From contig NC_009614.1 in assembly GCF_000012825.1 (NCBI RefSeq), forward strand, positions 930,001 through 994,000: 64,000 nucleotides of DNA. The letters are read 5' to 3'. Below are positions 26,168 through 35,380 of this stretch, piece after piece (positions within the stretch are counted from its first letter, which is position 1; each line of letters begins with the position of its first letter). This DNA is from Phocaeicola vulgatus ATCC 8482 (GTDB lineage Bacteria; Bacteroidota; Bacteroidia; Bacteroidales; Bacteroidaceae). The notes below the pieces were generated by a model. It did no database searches, had not been told where the DNA came from, and was given only the letters and a program-made list of their open reading frames with translations. Position numbers and translations under genes: made by a program.

Positions 26168-28490
26168 TTTTCTTTCTTAATTCATTATTTACTTCGTCTA
26201 TCAGTAACCGTATCTGTTTCATAATTCTCATCGTGTACTCTCTGACCGTCTCGTCGCTCGAGGTCTTGTCATGCAGGAGCTTCCGATAACCGAACAGTAC
26301 ATCGTTGGCCCCTAACAACTCCCAGACCGGAGCCATCCGATGTACGATCCTCCGCATGGCTTCCCGATCGTTTTCTCTTAAAGCCTCCTCCAGTTCGGCA
26401 AGATCCTTTTCTGACTCTTTTGCGACAAGACCGAACATATGACGACGGTCGTCCGTACTTTCCATCAGGCGGGAATAGTCGAACGGAGACATGCCTGCAC
26501 TTCTGCCCTCCGTAACGGAGGAGATAAAGGCCAGCAGTCCTTTTGAAGAGAAAGGCTTATGTATGCAACCGCAAAAACCGGACTTCATATACACGCCCGA
26601 GTCCCCGTCCCCCCGTGCCGTCATGACAGCGACCGGAACGGTACGGGAATTTCCGATATCCGAGTTACGCAGTAATCTCAACAAGCCGAAACCATCGGTC
26701 ACGGGCATCTGTATATCTGTCAATACCAAATCATAATCCAAGCGGTCGAGTGCTAGAATGGCTTCTTTTGCATTTTGACAGGTCGTGCATTCCACCCCGT
26801 TGCGCCCGAGCATGTCTTCCGTTATTTTCAGAAGGATGCTGTCATCATCCACTACCAGTACATGTTTGGGAAGTATTGTCGCAGATTGTACCGGAAGCTC
26901 CTCTGTTTCCGGTTCTCCTGTCGTTTCCGAAAGGGGAAACGACAGGCGGAATGTTGTACCTTTACCTGGTCGGCTCTCTACTTCAATGCTTCCGTCCAGT
27001 ACCTTTACAAGAGCTTTCGTGATAAAAAGCCCAAGACCGAAACCTTCCGAGTTTATCTCCTGCGCCGCACGCTCGAACGGACGGAAGACACGTTCCAATG
27101 TCTCCTCGTCCATACCGATACCGGTATCACCGACCTCCACATATAATCTTCCCGCCATGTACTCGGTATGGAAACGGATCGTACCCGACAGGGTGAACTT
27201 GATGGCGTTTGTCAGCAGATTGTCCAATATTTGTTCCAATTTGTCTGCGTCTCCTCTCACTGTAATATCACCGACATTCTTATGCCGGTGCTCGAACAGC
27301 AAGGCCCGGCCACCCGCTTTGCGGGCATATTCCTTCGATATGTTGTCAAGCAAGTTGTTTAGACGGAAAGGAACCTCGTTACGGGTATCCTTGGTCTCAT
27401 TGATCTTATAAACATCCATCAGGTTGTTCACCAGATTCAGTATATGGCGGCAGGAATGGCGGATGTTCTCCAGATAGCCTTCCCGTTTTTTCTTTTCACG
27501 GGTTTCCGAGGCCAGTTCCACGCAGTTGTTGATATTACCCAATGGTCCTCGTATATCGTGCGAGATGGTCAGGATGATCTGTTTACGCATACCGAGCAGT
27601 TCCTCGTTCTCACGGTTTATCCTTTGGAGCTGTGCCCGCCCTTCCCTTTCTTTCCTGATGTCATGCCGTATGATCAGGAACGAGATGAATAGCAAGGAGG
27701 AAGCAGAGACGATTACCAAGACAAACAGTTTGAAAGAAAAATCTCCGGCTTCCGTGATTTTTTCCTCACGACTGATGAACGCCGCCTGCGCTTGCCCGTC
27801 AAGATGGGTGATGAGTATTTGCAACTTCCGGTTCAAGGCCTTATTCTGTATGCGCAGACTGTCGGTATACATGTCTATCCGGCGTTCACGTTCCTCTTGC
27901 ATGGCGATCAGCTTCTCATTCAAATCTTGCAGTCCTTTCGATGGCTCGAAGACCTGTACGCTCCTTTTCCCTCCGAACCAACCGGCAATCCCTTTTTTCT
28001 TTTGGGTGACTGTCCGGGTACGAACCGCTTCCCTGATAACAATAGGCAGACGATTTGCGAGCAGGCTGTCCGCTTCCCCCTGTCTGGTAATGGTCTCCAT
28101 AATGCGGAGCAGATGTATCTCCTTAGCTTCCAATAAATGACATAGGGAGTCTATCTGCTTTGGCAGGACGAACGTGCCACAACTCACTTTCAATATTTGT
28201 AACAAGCTGTCCGTTTGCAAGCGTTTTCTGCGATACTCACGAAAATCGGTATCCTCCCAGACAATGACGGACTCTCCATAGGTGGCAAGCTCCGTGATAT
28301 AGCGATGCGCCGTACTGATGTCATGGCGTATCCTGCGTATCTCCGATGTTTCCGTTTTTATCTCACGCATGCGGCTCCGTTCGTATAACAAGATGGAAAC
28401 CATGCCGCAAACAGCCATGATCAATATCATATACCCTAAAAGAACCTTATGCTGTAATGAAACTTTCCTTGCTACCATAAATATTTTCAT
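26103..28490 (-). CDS. rteA: RteA, hybrid sensor histidine kinase
   Basis: The 795-residue protein has an N-terminal membrane segment (VLLGYMILIMAVCGMVSILLY), a sensor region with coiled coils and a second membrane segment (FVLVIVSASSLLFISFLII). A histidine-kinase core follows (ILTISHDIRGPLG, with the histidine near 310), then an ATPase domain (GFGLGLFITKAL) and a receiver domain (VLVVDDDS, Asp near 589 in LVLTDIQMP). An Hpt-like end with IVHRMAPVWELLGA completes it. With RteB it forms the two-component system controlling the element. The input signal is unknown. It overlaps rteB by 65 bases. Confidence 0.9.
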   Translation of the reverse strand: MKIFMVARKVSLQHKVLLGYMILIMAVCGMVSILLYERSRMREIKTETSEIRRIRHDISTAHRYITELATYGESVIVWEDTDFREYRRKRLQTDSLLQILKVSCGTFVLPKQIDSLCHLLEAKEIHLLRIMETITRQGEADSLLANRLPIVIREAVRTRTVTQKKKGIAGWFGGKRSVQVFEPSKGLQDLNEKLIAMQEERERRIDMYTDSLRIQNKALNRKLQILITHLDGQAQAAFISREEKITEAGDFSFKLFVLVIVSASSLLFISFLIIRHDIRKEREGRAQLQRINRENEELLGMRKQIILTISHDIRGPLGNINNCVELASETREKKKREGYLENIRHSCRHILNLVNNLMDVYKINETKDTRNEVPFRLNNLLDNISKEYARKAGGRALLFEHRHKNVGDITVRGDADKLEQILDNLLTNAIKFTLSGTIRFHTEYMAGRLYVEVGDTGIGMDEETLERVFRPFERAAQEINSEGFGLGLFITKALVKVLDGSIEVESRPGKGTTFRLSFPLSETTGEPETEELPVQSATILPKHVLVVDDDSILLKITEDMLGRNGVECTTCQNAKEAILALDRLDYDLVLTDIQMPVTDGFGLLRLLRNSDIGNSRTVPVAVMTARGDGDSGVYMKSGFCGCIHKPFSSKGLLAFISSVTEGRSAGMSPFDYSRLMESTDDRRHMFGLVAKESEKDLAELEEALRENDREAMRRIVHRMAPVWELLGANDVLFGYRKLLHDKTSSDETVREYTMRIMKQIRLLIDEVNNELRKKNDGDEKDFIDRGGQPDSLRYS

Positions 28491-28585
28491 TTTACGTAAA
28501 CACTCACTTTAAACCACCAAGGATTTGTAACGGATTCGTTAAGCCAGTGTAATAGTTATCTATAATTCATTTATAAAATATAGAA

Positions 28586-28629
28586 GAAGCCCCTGTCTTC
28601 TCCGATAACCGGCTTCAGACAAGGGCTTC
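28586..28629 (-). terminator. Probable terminator downstream of the helicase gene
   Basis: The arms GAAGCCCCTGTCT and AGACAAGGGCTTC form a 13-pair stem with one G-T wobble. On the minus strand it is followed by a T-rich stretch. It lies about 180 bases past the helicase stop (28808) and before the rteA start. In the rest of the 317-base gap (28491-28807) I see no gene; a promoter for rteA should lie between 28490 and 28580, but I could not place a clear TAnnTTTG box. Confidence 0.5.
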
Positions 28630-28807
28630 CATATTGGGATGAATCAATAACGATTTACTTTATGAGATTGGTCTTATTCCGGTTTTATCAGTTGGTTCCA
28701 CCCGTATGCTGGCAGTTCCAAATCCGGGTAATGACAGACACTGTTCCAATGTTGATTATAATTGAATAGACAACTTTCATAACGGATAGAATCGAATATA
28801 TTCCATA

Positions 28808-31069
28808 TCAGGCAAGAGGGAAACCGATTCTTTCCAATTGTGCTTTTCGCTCGTCTGACATGTTCCCCTTGCGGTAATCCCGTCTTTGAATGGTACACCA
28901 GCGTCCCAATGCTCCTTCACGGCATCCCGGCCATCGTCCTTGCAGGTTATGGAACAGGCACAATTGTTCGAAGTTGCCTTGCCAGACCTGTTCCGCCGAC
29001 CAGACAAATCCTATTTTATCCAACAGGAGCCGGCGGTCATTGGGTAACTTTCCCTGTTTACGCATTTTCCGTTGTGTATGGCACCATCCGCCCAAATTCC
29101 CTTCCGTCGATTTAGGGAAACGCCGATATTTTCTGACAAAAGACTTCAGCTCCTCGTAGTTCTTCATCCATTCCCCTTGGAGGTTCTGATTCCAGACAAA
29201 GCCGATCTCATTCAAAGCCCGGATGCGCTCTTTGCTCAAACGTCCATCCTTCCGTCTTTCCCGCTGGGTATAACACCAGGTCGCAAGCGGGCCGTCTTCA
29301 CGTTTGGGCCAGCGTCCGCAGGTATCAAAGAAGACTTTCAATGCATGGTATTCCCTCATCCATTTGGAGTCGAGCTGATTCCACTCAAAACCGATTGCAT
29401 CAAGCTGGTCGCACCGTTCCTTGGCAAGACAGCCTCGTTTGTAGGCGATGCGTTGCGTGTTGCACCAAAGGCCCAGTTTCCCTTCCGTCACTGAAGGCCA
29501 GTCGTTCTCTTCCCGGTGGAACTCGACCAGCCGCTCGTACATAATCTGCCATGGTTCCAGCTCGGCCAGGATCTCTTCGATGCGGAGCCGGATATCCGAC
29601 AAATAGCCGGTAGCGAGGAACGAGGTTGTTCTTTCAAATCCGTGGGGCGATGGAAGATAAGAGAGTCGCTCCCAGTGGCACGCCATCACGTCGTAGACCG
29701 ATTTACCCGACAGGTTATTCACGAAATCCAAGACGACCGGCTGTTTCCCGCTTCCGGCATCCAGACAGCGCCCCAGCTGTTGCAGGGTGACAATGTAAGA
29801 TTCGGTGCGCCGCAGGAACAAGACGGCATCCACTCCCTCGACATGCAATCCTTCGATCAGCATATTGACGGAAAAGAGTACGTGTAACCGGTCCGACTCT
29901 TCTCGGAAAGCGGCCAACAGCCGCTGATTCTCCTGCTCGCTTTGCGCATGATGGATTTCAAATGGCGTAATCGATCGGCCTGCCTGTGTGAGCCAGTCGC
30001 ACACTTCCGGCACCATCTGTCTGAGATCGGCCAGGTCGCGACAGAAAACCAGCAGTTTGCGTACGCTTTCGGGTAGGAACTTCCGGATCACCGACGACGC
30101 GCCCAAAGCACCTTTGAAATCGACCCGCGCCAGGTCCAGTTTCTTTTGGATGCGCTCTCTCCGGCGGACTGAACAACCGCTGCGTTCCAGCTTTCTTTGC
30201 AGCCGATCCAGTTCGTTGTCCAGCCCGTAAGCACTTTGTACCAGGATCGGCACTGGTAAGATATTGTAATACCAAGCTTGCGGCAAGGTAAGTTCATAAA
30301 ACAAATTTCCTTCGAAATAAAGATCCACCGTATCGATCATTCCTTCCGGACGGATTGGCGTTGCCGATGTTCCCAGGACATAGGCACAGGGATTGTTTTC
30401 TATCACTTCCTGCAAGGCACTTCCCCAAATTTCCGCCCCGAAATGATGGAATTCATCAATAAGAATATGATCTGCCCGTAACAACCCATTGTCCTCCCGG
30501 TTACGAATCAGTGACTGGAATGTCCGGTACGTCACTTGCGGAATGGAGAATCCGACGGCTTTCCGGATCTCATCCAGAATCGTGATGTTCGGAGCAAAGA
30601 CCAATATATTTTCCTTTGCATGATCTGCGATATAGCGTGCCAGCAAATAGGATTTCCCTGTTCCGGTAGCCTGCACGACCGTACCGATACGGTGTTGTTT
30701 GAATCCCCGCATGATCGCCCTGTAAGCCGCTTCGTTATGCGGATAAAGCTCCACATGTCTTCCGGACAAGAGGCTTTCAATATAGCTTTCATCCGAAACG
30801 GTCAGCCCGTGCAGTTCAAAGTCCAATGCCTCCGGCAGGAATCCACCGTGCGCCACGATCCTGAAATAGAGATTTCGATATCCTTTGTTCAGTGAAGAAA
30901 GCTTTTCATAAAACCTTTCAACATCCGAACGGGTCAAAGGCTGCTCGTTCCAAATCTCCTTCACGATAGCATGTGCCATTCCCGGTTTGAAGCCTATCCG
31001 TAATCCATCTTCGGATTCTGTTACCTGAAAACCTAGACGGTGATAGCAATCTGTCAAAGACGGTACCAT
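28808..31069 (-). CDS. DEAD/DEAH-box helicase with helicase-associated (HA) repeats
   Basis: The 753-residue protein is a superfamily 2 helicase, with Walker A ATGTGKS (134-140), DEFHH (205-209), a SATP-type motif GTSATPIRPEG and a C-terminal helicase half (LFSVNMLIEGLHVEGVDAVLF, QLGRCLD). The last 230 residues hold four helicase-associated repeats, each with a W..... GxLGxWCxTQR-type core (LGLWCNTQR, LATWCYTQR, LGGWCHTQR, LGRWCTIQR). HA helicases are common on Bacteroidetes and Actinobacteria mobile elements; their role is poorly known. It is separated from rteA by a terminator-like stem, and a 16-base palindrome lies just ahead of its ATG. Confidence 0.85.
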   Translation of the reverse strand: MVPSLTDCYHRLGFQVTESEDGLRIGFKPGMAHAIVKEIWNEQPLTRSDVERFYEKLSSLNKGYRNLYFRIVAHGGFLPEALDFELHGLTVSDESYIESLLSGRHVELYPHNEAAYRAIMRGFKQHRIGTVVQATGTGKSYLLARYIADHAKENILVFAPNITILDEIRKAVGFSIPQVTYRTFQSLIRNREDNGLLRADHILIDEFHHFGAEIWGSALQEVIENNPCAYVLGTSATPIRPEGMIDTVDLYFEGNLFYELTLPQAWYYNILPVPILVQSAYGLDNELDRLQRKLERSGCSVRRRERIQKKLDLARVDFKGALGASSVIRKFLPESVRKLLVFCRDLADLRQMVPEVCDWLTQAGRSITPFEIHHAQSEQENQRLLAAFREESDRLHVLFSVNMLIEGLHVEGVDAVLFLRRTESYIVTLQQLGRCLDAGSGKQPVVLDFVNNLSGKSVYDVMACHWERLSYLPSPHGFERTTSFLATGYLSDIRLRIEEILAELEPWQIMYERLVEFHREENDWPSVTEGKLGLWCNTQRIAYKRGCLAKERCDQLDAIGFEWNQLDSKWMREYHALKVFFDTCGRWPKREDGPLATWCYTQRERRKDGRLSKERIRALNEIGFVWNQNLQGEWMKNYEELKSFVRKYRRFPKSTEGNLGGWCHTQRKMRKQGKLPNDRRLLLDKIGFVWSAEQVWQGNFEQLCLFHNLQGRWPGCREGALGRWCTIQRRDYRKGNMSDERKAQLERIGFPLA

Positions 31070-31073
31070 CCTA

Positions 31074-31089
31074 TTGACTTACAAGTCAA
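31074..31089. promoter_or_regulatory. Palindromic site ahead of the helicase start
   Basis: TTGACTT-AC-AAGTCAA is a perfect 7-base inverted repeat four bases upstream of the helicase ATG. Its position suggests an operator or a structure that affects translation. Confidence 0.4.
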
Positions 31090-31093
31090 AAGT

Positions 31094-31402
31094 TCATTTG
31101 ATTATTGTCCTTTGATGTTTAAAGATGGCTATCATATCGCCCATTGTCAGTCGACCGGTAACATCTTCCGTTATAATCCGGTTCAAAAGCCGAAGATCCG
31201 CTTCCATCTGAGCACGAAAGAGACAGGCTTTGGGATGCTCTCCCCGGATTGTCTTTGTGGTTTCATCCCAAGAAGAAGTTGGTAGGTGAAGGTGGGAAGA
31301 AAATTCCATACGTCGGTTATGTCCTTTGTAGATACGGTAATAAACCGTACCGTACCCTATGGCTTTCTTACAAGTCTCAAAACGGACAACGACTGTAGGC
31401 AT
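31094..31402 (-). pseudogene. Truncated tyrosine recombinase (N-terminal arm-binding part)
   Basis: The 102 residues (MPTVVVRFETCKKAIGYGTV... SSWDETTKTIRGEH) resemble the N-terminal arm-binding domain and the beginning of the SAM-like core-binding domain of Bacteroidetes integrases. It has the same layout as the first 100 residues of the intact recombinase at 53921-55144. The frame then stops at TIIK just before the helicase; the catalytic domain is missing. It is probably the remnant of an integrase cut by a later rearrangement. It lies at the capsule-side edge of the ICE module. Confidence 0.6.
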
Positions 31403-31419
31403 CCTTATTATTTTCTTGA

Positions 31420-32110
31420 TTAGTATTTTACAGTAGGTTGATGTAAAAGCATATACCTTCCGAAGAATATTTCCCGTTTTGCAAAGAGGACTGATAAGTC
31501 ATACAGTCTGCCACTCCATTCCATTTAATTGTAATCACGTTTTCATTTTCGGTAGGTGACATAGAAACCTATGATATGTTTTTTTTTCGTATATTTAGTG
31601 GCAGCAACATAATAGTTCCCCAATATGGTTCTTCTACTATCCGGCCAATCATCTCTTTTCACCTTGTCACTCGTCGTAATGTGATCATTACTTCCAATAG
31701 CAATACATGATCATCATTCGTTTTCTTTGATAGGCCTGATTCTTTTAGATAAATATCAATTCTTGTGATCAAAATCCATATTATCTATATTGCTGTCTTT
31801 TAATTTTTTCTGTATAGTACAAATAATTCCAGCTCAATCTATGAAAAAGGAATGATGCTCAAAAAATGATTGCCTGTATGATACATCCACTTTCCTAACG
31901 AATTCAAGCTGACATCGGGCAGGAACTCTTTTCTGAAAAAGTGACCACCTATGCGAGTTTTTCCTCCATCATCTATGTCCGTGCTCGGCACATAAATCAA
32001 TCCACTCATTCTTGTATTTACTGCGTAAAAACAGGAAAAGTCACAAACAACAAAAGTCCTCCGAGGAATATCCACCGAAAAATTTCTTTTTTTCGTTTAT
32101 CATTCTTCAT
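31420..32110 (-). pseudogene. Decayed YjbH-like exopolysaccharide protein gene
   Basis: Reading the minus strand from the ATG at 32110 gives a leader (MKNDKRKKEIFRWIF) and then, across stops and frameshifts, RMSGLIYVPSTDID, GGHFFRKEFLPDVSL, YHTGNHFLSIIPFS, YLSKRIRPIKENE, AIGSNDHITTSDK, GNYYVAATKYTKKK and GFYVTYRK. These pieces follow the order of YjbH-type outer-membrane proteins of polysaccharide loci. At least six in-frame stops are present, so the gene is dead. It is the last capsule gene before the integrase fragment. Parts of it remain open (31839-32075), but I do not count that as a gene. Confidence 0.7.
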
Positions 32111-32289
32111 TTTATACCCGATGTTAGGTTTTGCAACAATTCGTATATCTTACCATGAAACAAGTCCCGATAATGAAGTTCAACTCCAGAAAAAACTTTC
32201 ACTTTAAGTTTATTAGCTCTTGGTAATGCAAACCATAAGTAATAACAAGTATTTCGATTTGTAAAAATATTTTTCAGTATCAGCTTCAT
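32107..32289 (-). CDS. Small ORF, possibly a remnant, after wecB
   Basis: A 60-residue frame (starts MKLILKNIFTNRNTCYYLW) begins 8 bases after wecB, and its stop overlaps the decayed YjbH start. The spacing fits a real operon member, but I do not recognise the product, and the neighbouring gene is decayed. It could be a remnant of a longer gene. Confidence 0.25.
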   Translation of the reverse strand: MKLILKNIFTNRNTCYYLWFALPRANKLKVKVFSGVELHYRDLFHGKIYELLQNLTSGIK

Positions 32290-32297
32290 AGCTCAGC

Positions 32298-33458
32298 TTA
32301 TATCCTATATAACAATGCATTTACAATACGTCCGCAGGCTAATCCGTCACCGTACGGATTTACAGCCTTACTCATTTTTTCATAAGCTGCTTTATCATCA
32401 ATCAAAGATGATACTTCGTTTACAATCTTATTATAGTCCGTACCTACCAGTTTCACCGTTCCGGCATCTAATGCTTCTGGTCGCTCCGTGGTATCACGCA
32501 TCACCAATACCGGTTTACCCAGTCCCGGAGCTTCCTCTTGAATGCCACCGCTATCTGTCAATACGATGCTGCTCTTCTCCATTAGATACACAAAACTCAA
32601 ATACTCCAATGGTTCAATGAAGAACATATTTTTTAAGCCGGACAGATTCTCCCCGAACACCTCATGAATCGGCTTGCGTACATTAGGATTCAAGTGCATA
32701 GGATAAACAAAATCCAAATCTGGATATTTAACCGTCAAATCTTTAATAGCTGTACACATATTGATAAATCCGTCACCAAAATTCTCACGACGATGCCCTG
32801 TAATCAATACCAGCTTCTTGCCATTGTTCAAGCGGTTTACATCATAACCCGCTTTGCTCAATATATCTTCCAATTCATTATCTAGCTCCTTGTTGTTCTT
32901 GATTTTATCCACTACCCAATAAAGTGCATCAATCACTGTGTTACCAGTTATAATGATATTGCGGTCATCAACGCTCTCTTTAATCAGATTATTACGACTT
33001 AACGGAGTGGGAGAAAAATGATAGGTCGCCAGACGCCCCGTCAACAACCGATTCATCTCCTCCGGCCATGGGCTATAAATATTATGTGTACGCAAACCAG
33101 CTTCCACATGTCCCACCGGTATCTGTTGATAAAAAGCAGCCAAAGCTGCAGCTGTAGAAGTGGTAGTATCCCCATGTACCAATACCACATCGGGCTTTAC
33201 CTCTTTCAGTACATCACGCATACCGGTCAGCACACGAGCGGTCACATCATACAGATCCTGTCCCTGCTTCATGATATTCAAATCATAATCCGGTTTGATG
33301 TCGAATATCTTCAACACCTGATCCAGCATTTCCCGATGCTGTCCGGTTACGCACACCACAGTCTCTACCCGTTTTGGCTGTTTCTGGAATTCTTTCACCA
33401 GCGGAGCCATCTTGATTGCCTCCGGACGGGTGCCGAAGACCAACATCACTTTCTTCAT
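32298..33458 (-). CDS. wecB: UDP-N-acetylglucosamine 2-epimerase WecB
   Basis: From the ATG at 33458 the 386-residue protein carries the 2-epimerase hallmarks: VFGTRPEAIKMAPLV, VCVTGQHREMLDQ, VHGDTTTSTA, GHVEAGLRT, ITGHRRENFG and SGGIQEEAPGLGKPVLVMR. It converts UDP-GlcNAc to UDP-ManNAc, the precursor for WecC (46501-47706). The frame is open further upstream to 33497, but the start at 33458 matches the family N-terminus MKKVMLVFGTRPE. Only 11 bases separate it from the glycosyltransferase gene. Confidence 0.93.
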   Translation of the reverse strand: MKKVMLVFGTRPEAIKMAPLVKEFQKQPKRVETVVCVTGQHREMLDQVLKIFDIKPDYDLNIMKQGQDLYDVTARVLTGMRDVLKEVKPDVVLVHGDTTTSTAAALAAFYQQIPVGHVEAGLRTHNIYSPWPEEMNRLLTGRLATYHFSPTPLSRNNLIKESVDDRNIIITGNTVIDALYWVVDKIKNNKELDNELEDILSKAGYDVNRLNNGKKLVLITGHRRENFGDGFINMCTAIKDLTVKYPDLDFVYPMHLNPNVRKPIHEVFGENLSGLKNMFFIEPLEYLSFVYLMEKSSIVLTDSGGIQEEAPGLGKPVLVMRDTTERPEALDAGTVKLVGTDYNKIVNEVSSLIDDKAAYEKMSKAVNPYGDGLACGRIVNALLYRI

Positions 33459-33469
33459 ATTTCCTCTGT

Positions 33470-34168
33470 TTATAATTTTTTCTTCATCAGCCACCAAGCA
33501 TACTTCACCAAGTGGATCTGACGTTTAATTCTTTTGGGTTCTTTTATCAAGCGATAAGCAAATTCCAGATTATGCTCCACCCACCATTTCGGTGCGCGCT
33601 GCACATGACCTGTATAGACATCGAAACTGCCACCCAATCCTTGGAAGATAGCGCGATGCCGTTGCTGTATCTCCTCCATCAGCAATTCCTGCTTTGGCGA
33701 CCCCATAGCCACGAATACCACATCCGGTTTCTTCTCCACAATATCGTCTATCAATCGTCGTTTCTCTTCATCCGTCTTGATATAGCCGTTACGATAACCC
33801 ACTATTCGGATATCCTGATATTCAGAACACAGTTTCTCTACGGTCTCATTTACGATTTGCGGTTTTCCACCAACCAGATAGAATGTCTTTTCCTTGTAAA
33901 AGCGAGTAATAATCTTTAGCCATAGTTCACATCCGGGAATCTTACAGGCATCTTTATAACCTTTCTGCTTTAAAGCCATTTGTGCACCGGCTCCATCACA
34001 ATACCCAATATTTCGATTGATAATGGCACGTGTCTGTTCCGTGGCATGCAATATCTTTTCTGCATTGATCGCTACCAATATGCCCTTATGCGTGTCCACA
34101 TAATGCAATAGTTGCTGTTCGGAGTCGAAAGGGAATATTTCGACCCCGTTTAATGAAACTTTATCCAT
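33470..34168 (-). CDS. wecG: WecG/TagA/CpsF-family glycosyltransferase
   Basis: The 232-residue product has the family motifs VAINAEKIL, NRNIGYCDGAGAQMAL, FYLVGGKP, VVFVAMGSPKQELLM and GLGGSFDVYTGHVQRAPKWW. Family members transfer ManNAcA or ManNAc to a lipid-linked sugar, and the presence of wecB and wecC in the same operon supports a UDP-ManNAcA donor. It lacks membrane segments, so it acts at the cytoplasmic face. Confidence 0.85.
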   Translation of the reverse strand: MDKVSLNGVEIFPFDSEQQLLHYVDTHKGILVAINAEKILHATEQTRAIINRNIGYCDGAGAQMALKQKGYKDACKIPGCELWLKIITRFYKEKTFYLVGGKPQIVNETVEKLCSEYQDIRIVGYRNGYIKTDEEKRRLIDDIVEKKPDVVFVAMGSPKQELLMEEIQQRHRAIFQGLGGSFDVYTGHVQRAPKWWVEHNLEFAYRLIKEPKRIKRQIHLVKYAWWLMKKKL

Positions 34169-34180
34169 AAGATTAAAATA

Positions 34181-35374
34181 TTATTCGGCAAGTAAATAAT
34201 GGCTCATAGCATTAAATATAAACGCATTGCTCCAACGCATATATGATATTTTTGAACTTATCCCCGGCTTTAACTGGTAGTAGAAATAGCCTTTCCGGTC
34301 TTGCATATTGCGGATAGTCCAATCAATGACCTTTTCTGCAATTTCCTTGTATTCTTCGATCTTGTGCAACCTTGCGAGCGTTACGAGCAACTGCCCCGGG
34401 CAGTGAATGTCGATGGGATAAGTGCGGTTGTCGTAGTATTTTGGCATTCCGTTGGCTTCAAAGAAGTTTTGAATATAATATTCAAAGCCCTTCTCAATAT
34501 ATTTGCGATACTTATTGTCGCCTGTCAGCTCCTGATATGCAATAAGCGCATCAAGGTTATAGCCTGTATGAAAACTGTCAACCCAACTCTGAACGGGTAG
34601 CATGCCATATACCCATGCACCGTTTGGCTTTTGACCTGAGCAGCATGCCTTTATGCTTTGCTCTGCAAGTTCGCAGTATTCCTCGTTGCCTGTGTACTTG
34701 TAGCAAAAACTAAGCAGCCTTGAGCCGAGCAGTGAGGCGTTAAAGACAGTGTCGTTTCCCTGCAACGGGCTGTAAGAGAATAGGAATCCGTCCTTATATT
34801 CCGTGCGGTGAAGGTCGTTGATAACGAAATGTGCCGCACTGAGAGCGATTTCAAGAAACCTTTTCTCTCTGGTAATTTCGTATGCTTCCATAAGAGCGGT
34901 TGCACAGAAATTGCTCGCAACAACGGTTGGAGTAAACTTTGGGAAAAGGAAAAGTCTGCGAGCCTGCCAGTCAAAGTTATATCCCCAGCAAGCACCGCTG
35001 TAACCTTTTGATTGTAGAGAGATCAACAGTTCAGCCAGTTCGTTAATCCGTGATTTCAGGGAATCGGGAGAGCCGAGGCTTTCCGCAAGTTTGGGGTTTG
35101 CCTTAACCGCATTATATAGGTTGCAGTAACCGGAAAGGAAAAGCCCGATGCCCTTGGCATTATATTCCTTGGGGACAAGCGCAAGCCTGCGGAGATTGAC
35201 TGGGCAGCGCTTAAATCCTTGGATAACAACCAGGCGGCAGATTGCCGACTTCTTCAGGAACGGCAACGCCTGAAAAACCTTCGAGTTAAGTCCGTCATAG
35301 GGATCCCAACCCTTGAACCCCTCATTCTCGCAATACTCCTTCAGCAAGCGAAAAGAGTTGATAACTTTATGCAT
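34181..35374 (-). CDS. Predicted alpha/alpha-toroid protein of the capsule locus
   Basis: The 397-residue protein has repeated helical pairs with W, G and Y residues (GACWGYNFDWQARRLF, DGFLFSYSPLQGNDTVFNASLLGSRLL, SWVDSFHTGYNLDALIAYQ), the pattern of six-hairpin alpha/alpha barrels seen in glycoside hydrolases and lyases. Similar proteins occur in polysaccharide loci and are often mislabelled as delta-aminolevulinate dehydratase. No signal peptide is present, so it probably acts on a lipid-linked or nucleotide sugar in the cytoplasm. It lies between the acyltransferase genes and wecG. The function is unknown. Confidence 0.6.
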   Translation of the reverse strand: MHKVINSFRLLKEYCENEGFKGWDPYDGLNSKVFQALPFLKKSAICRLVVIQGFKRCPVNLRRLALVPKEYNAKGIGLFLSGYCNLYNAVKANPKLAESLGSPDSLKSRINELAELLISLQSKGYSGACWGYNFDWQARRLFLFPKFTPTVVASNFCATALMEAYEITREKRFLEIALSAAHFVINDLHRTEYKDGFLFSYSPLQGNDTVFNASLLGSRLLSFCYKYTGNEEYCELAEQSIKACCSGQKPNGAWVYGMLPVQSWVDSFHTGYNLDALIAYQELTGDNKYRKYIEKGFEYYIQNFFEANGMPKYYDNRTYPIDIHCPGQLLVTLARLHKIEEYKEIAEKVIDWTIRNMQDRKGYFYYQLKPGISSKISYMRWSNAFIFNAMSHYLLAE

Positions 35375-35380
35375 ATTATG

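Noticed and set aside
24133..28490. A tetQ gene as expected upstream of rteA/rteB
   Set aside because: No ribosomal-protection GTPase is present; the neighbouring genes are a RibD-like protein and a helicase.
31839..32075. A 78-codon frame considered as a gene of its own
   Set aside because: It is the best-preserved piece of the decayed YjbH-like gene, with homologous pieces continuing past stops on both sides.
34181..35374. Annotation as delta-aminolevulinate dehydratase
   Set aside because: The length and repeated aromatic/glycine helices do not fit the TIM-barrel HemB; that name seems to be an inherited error.
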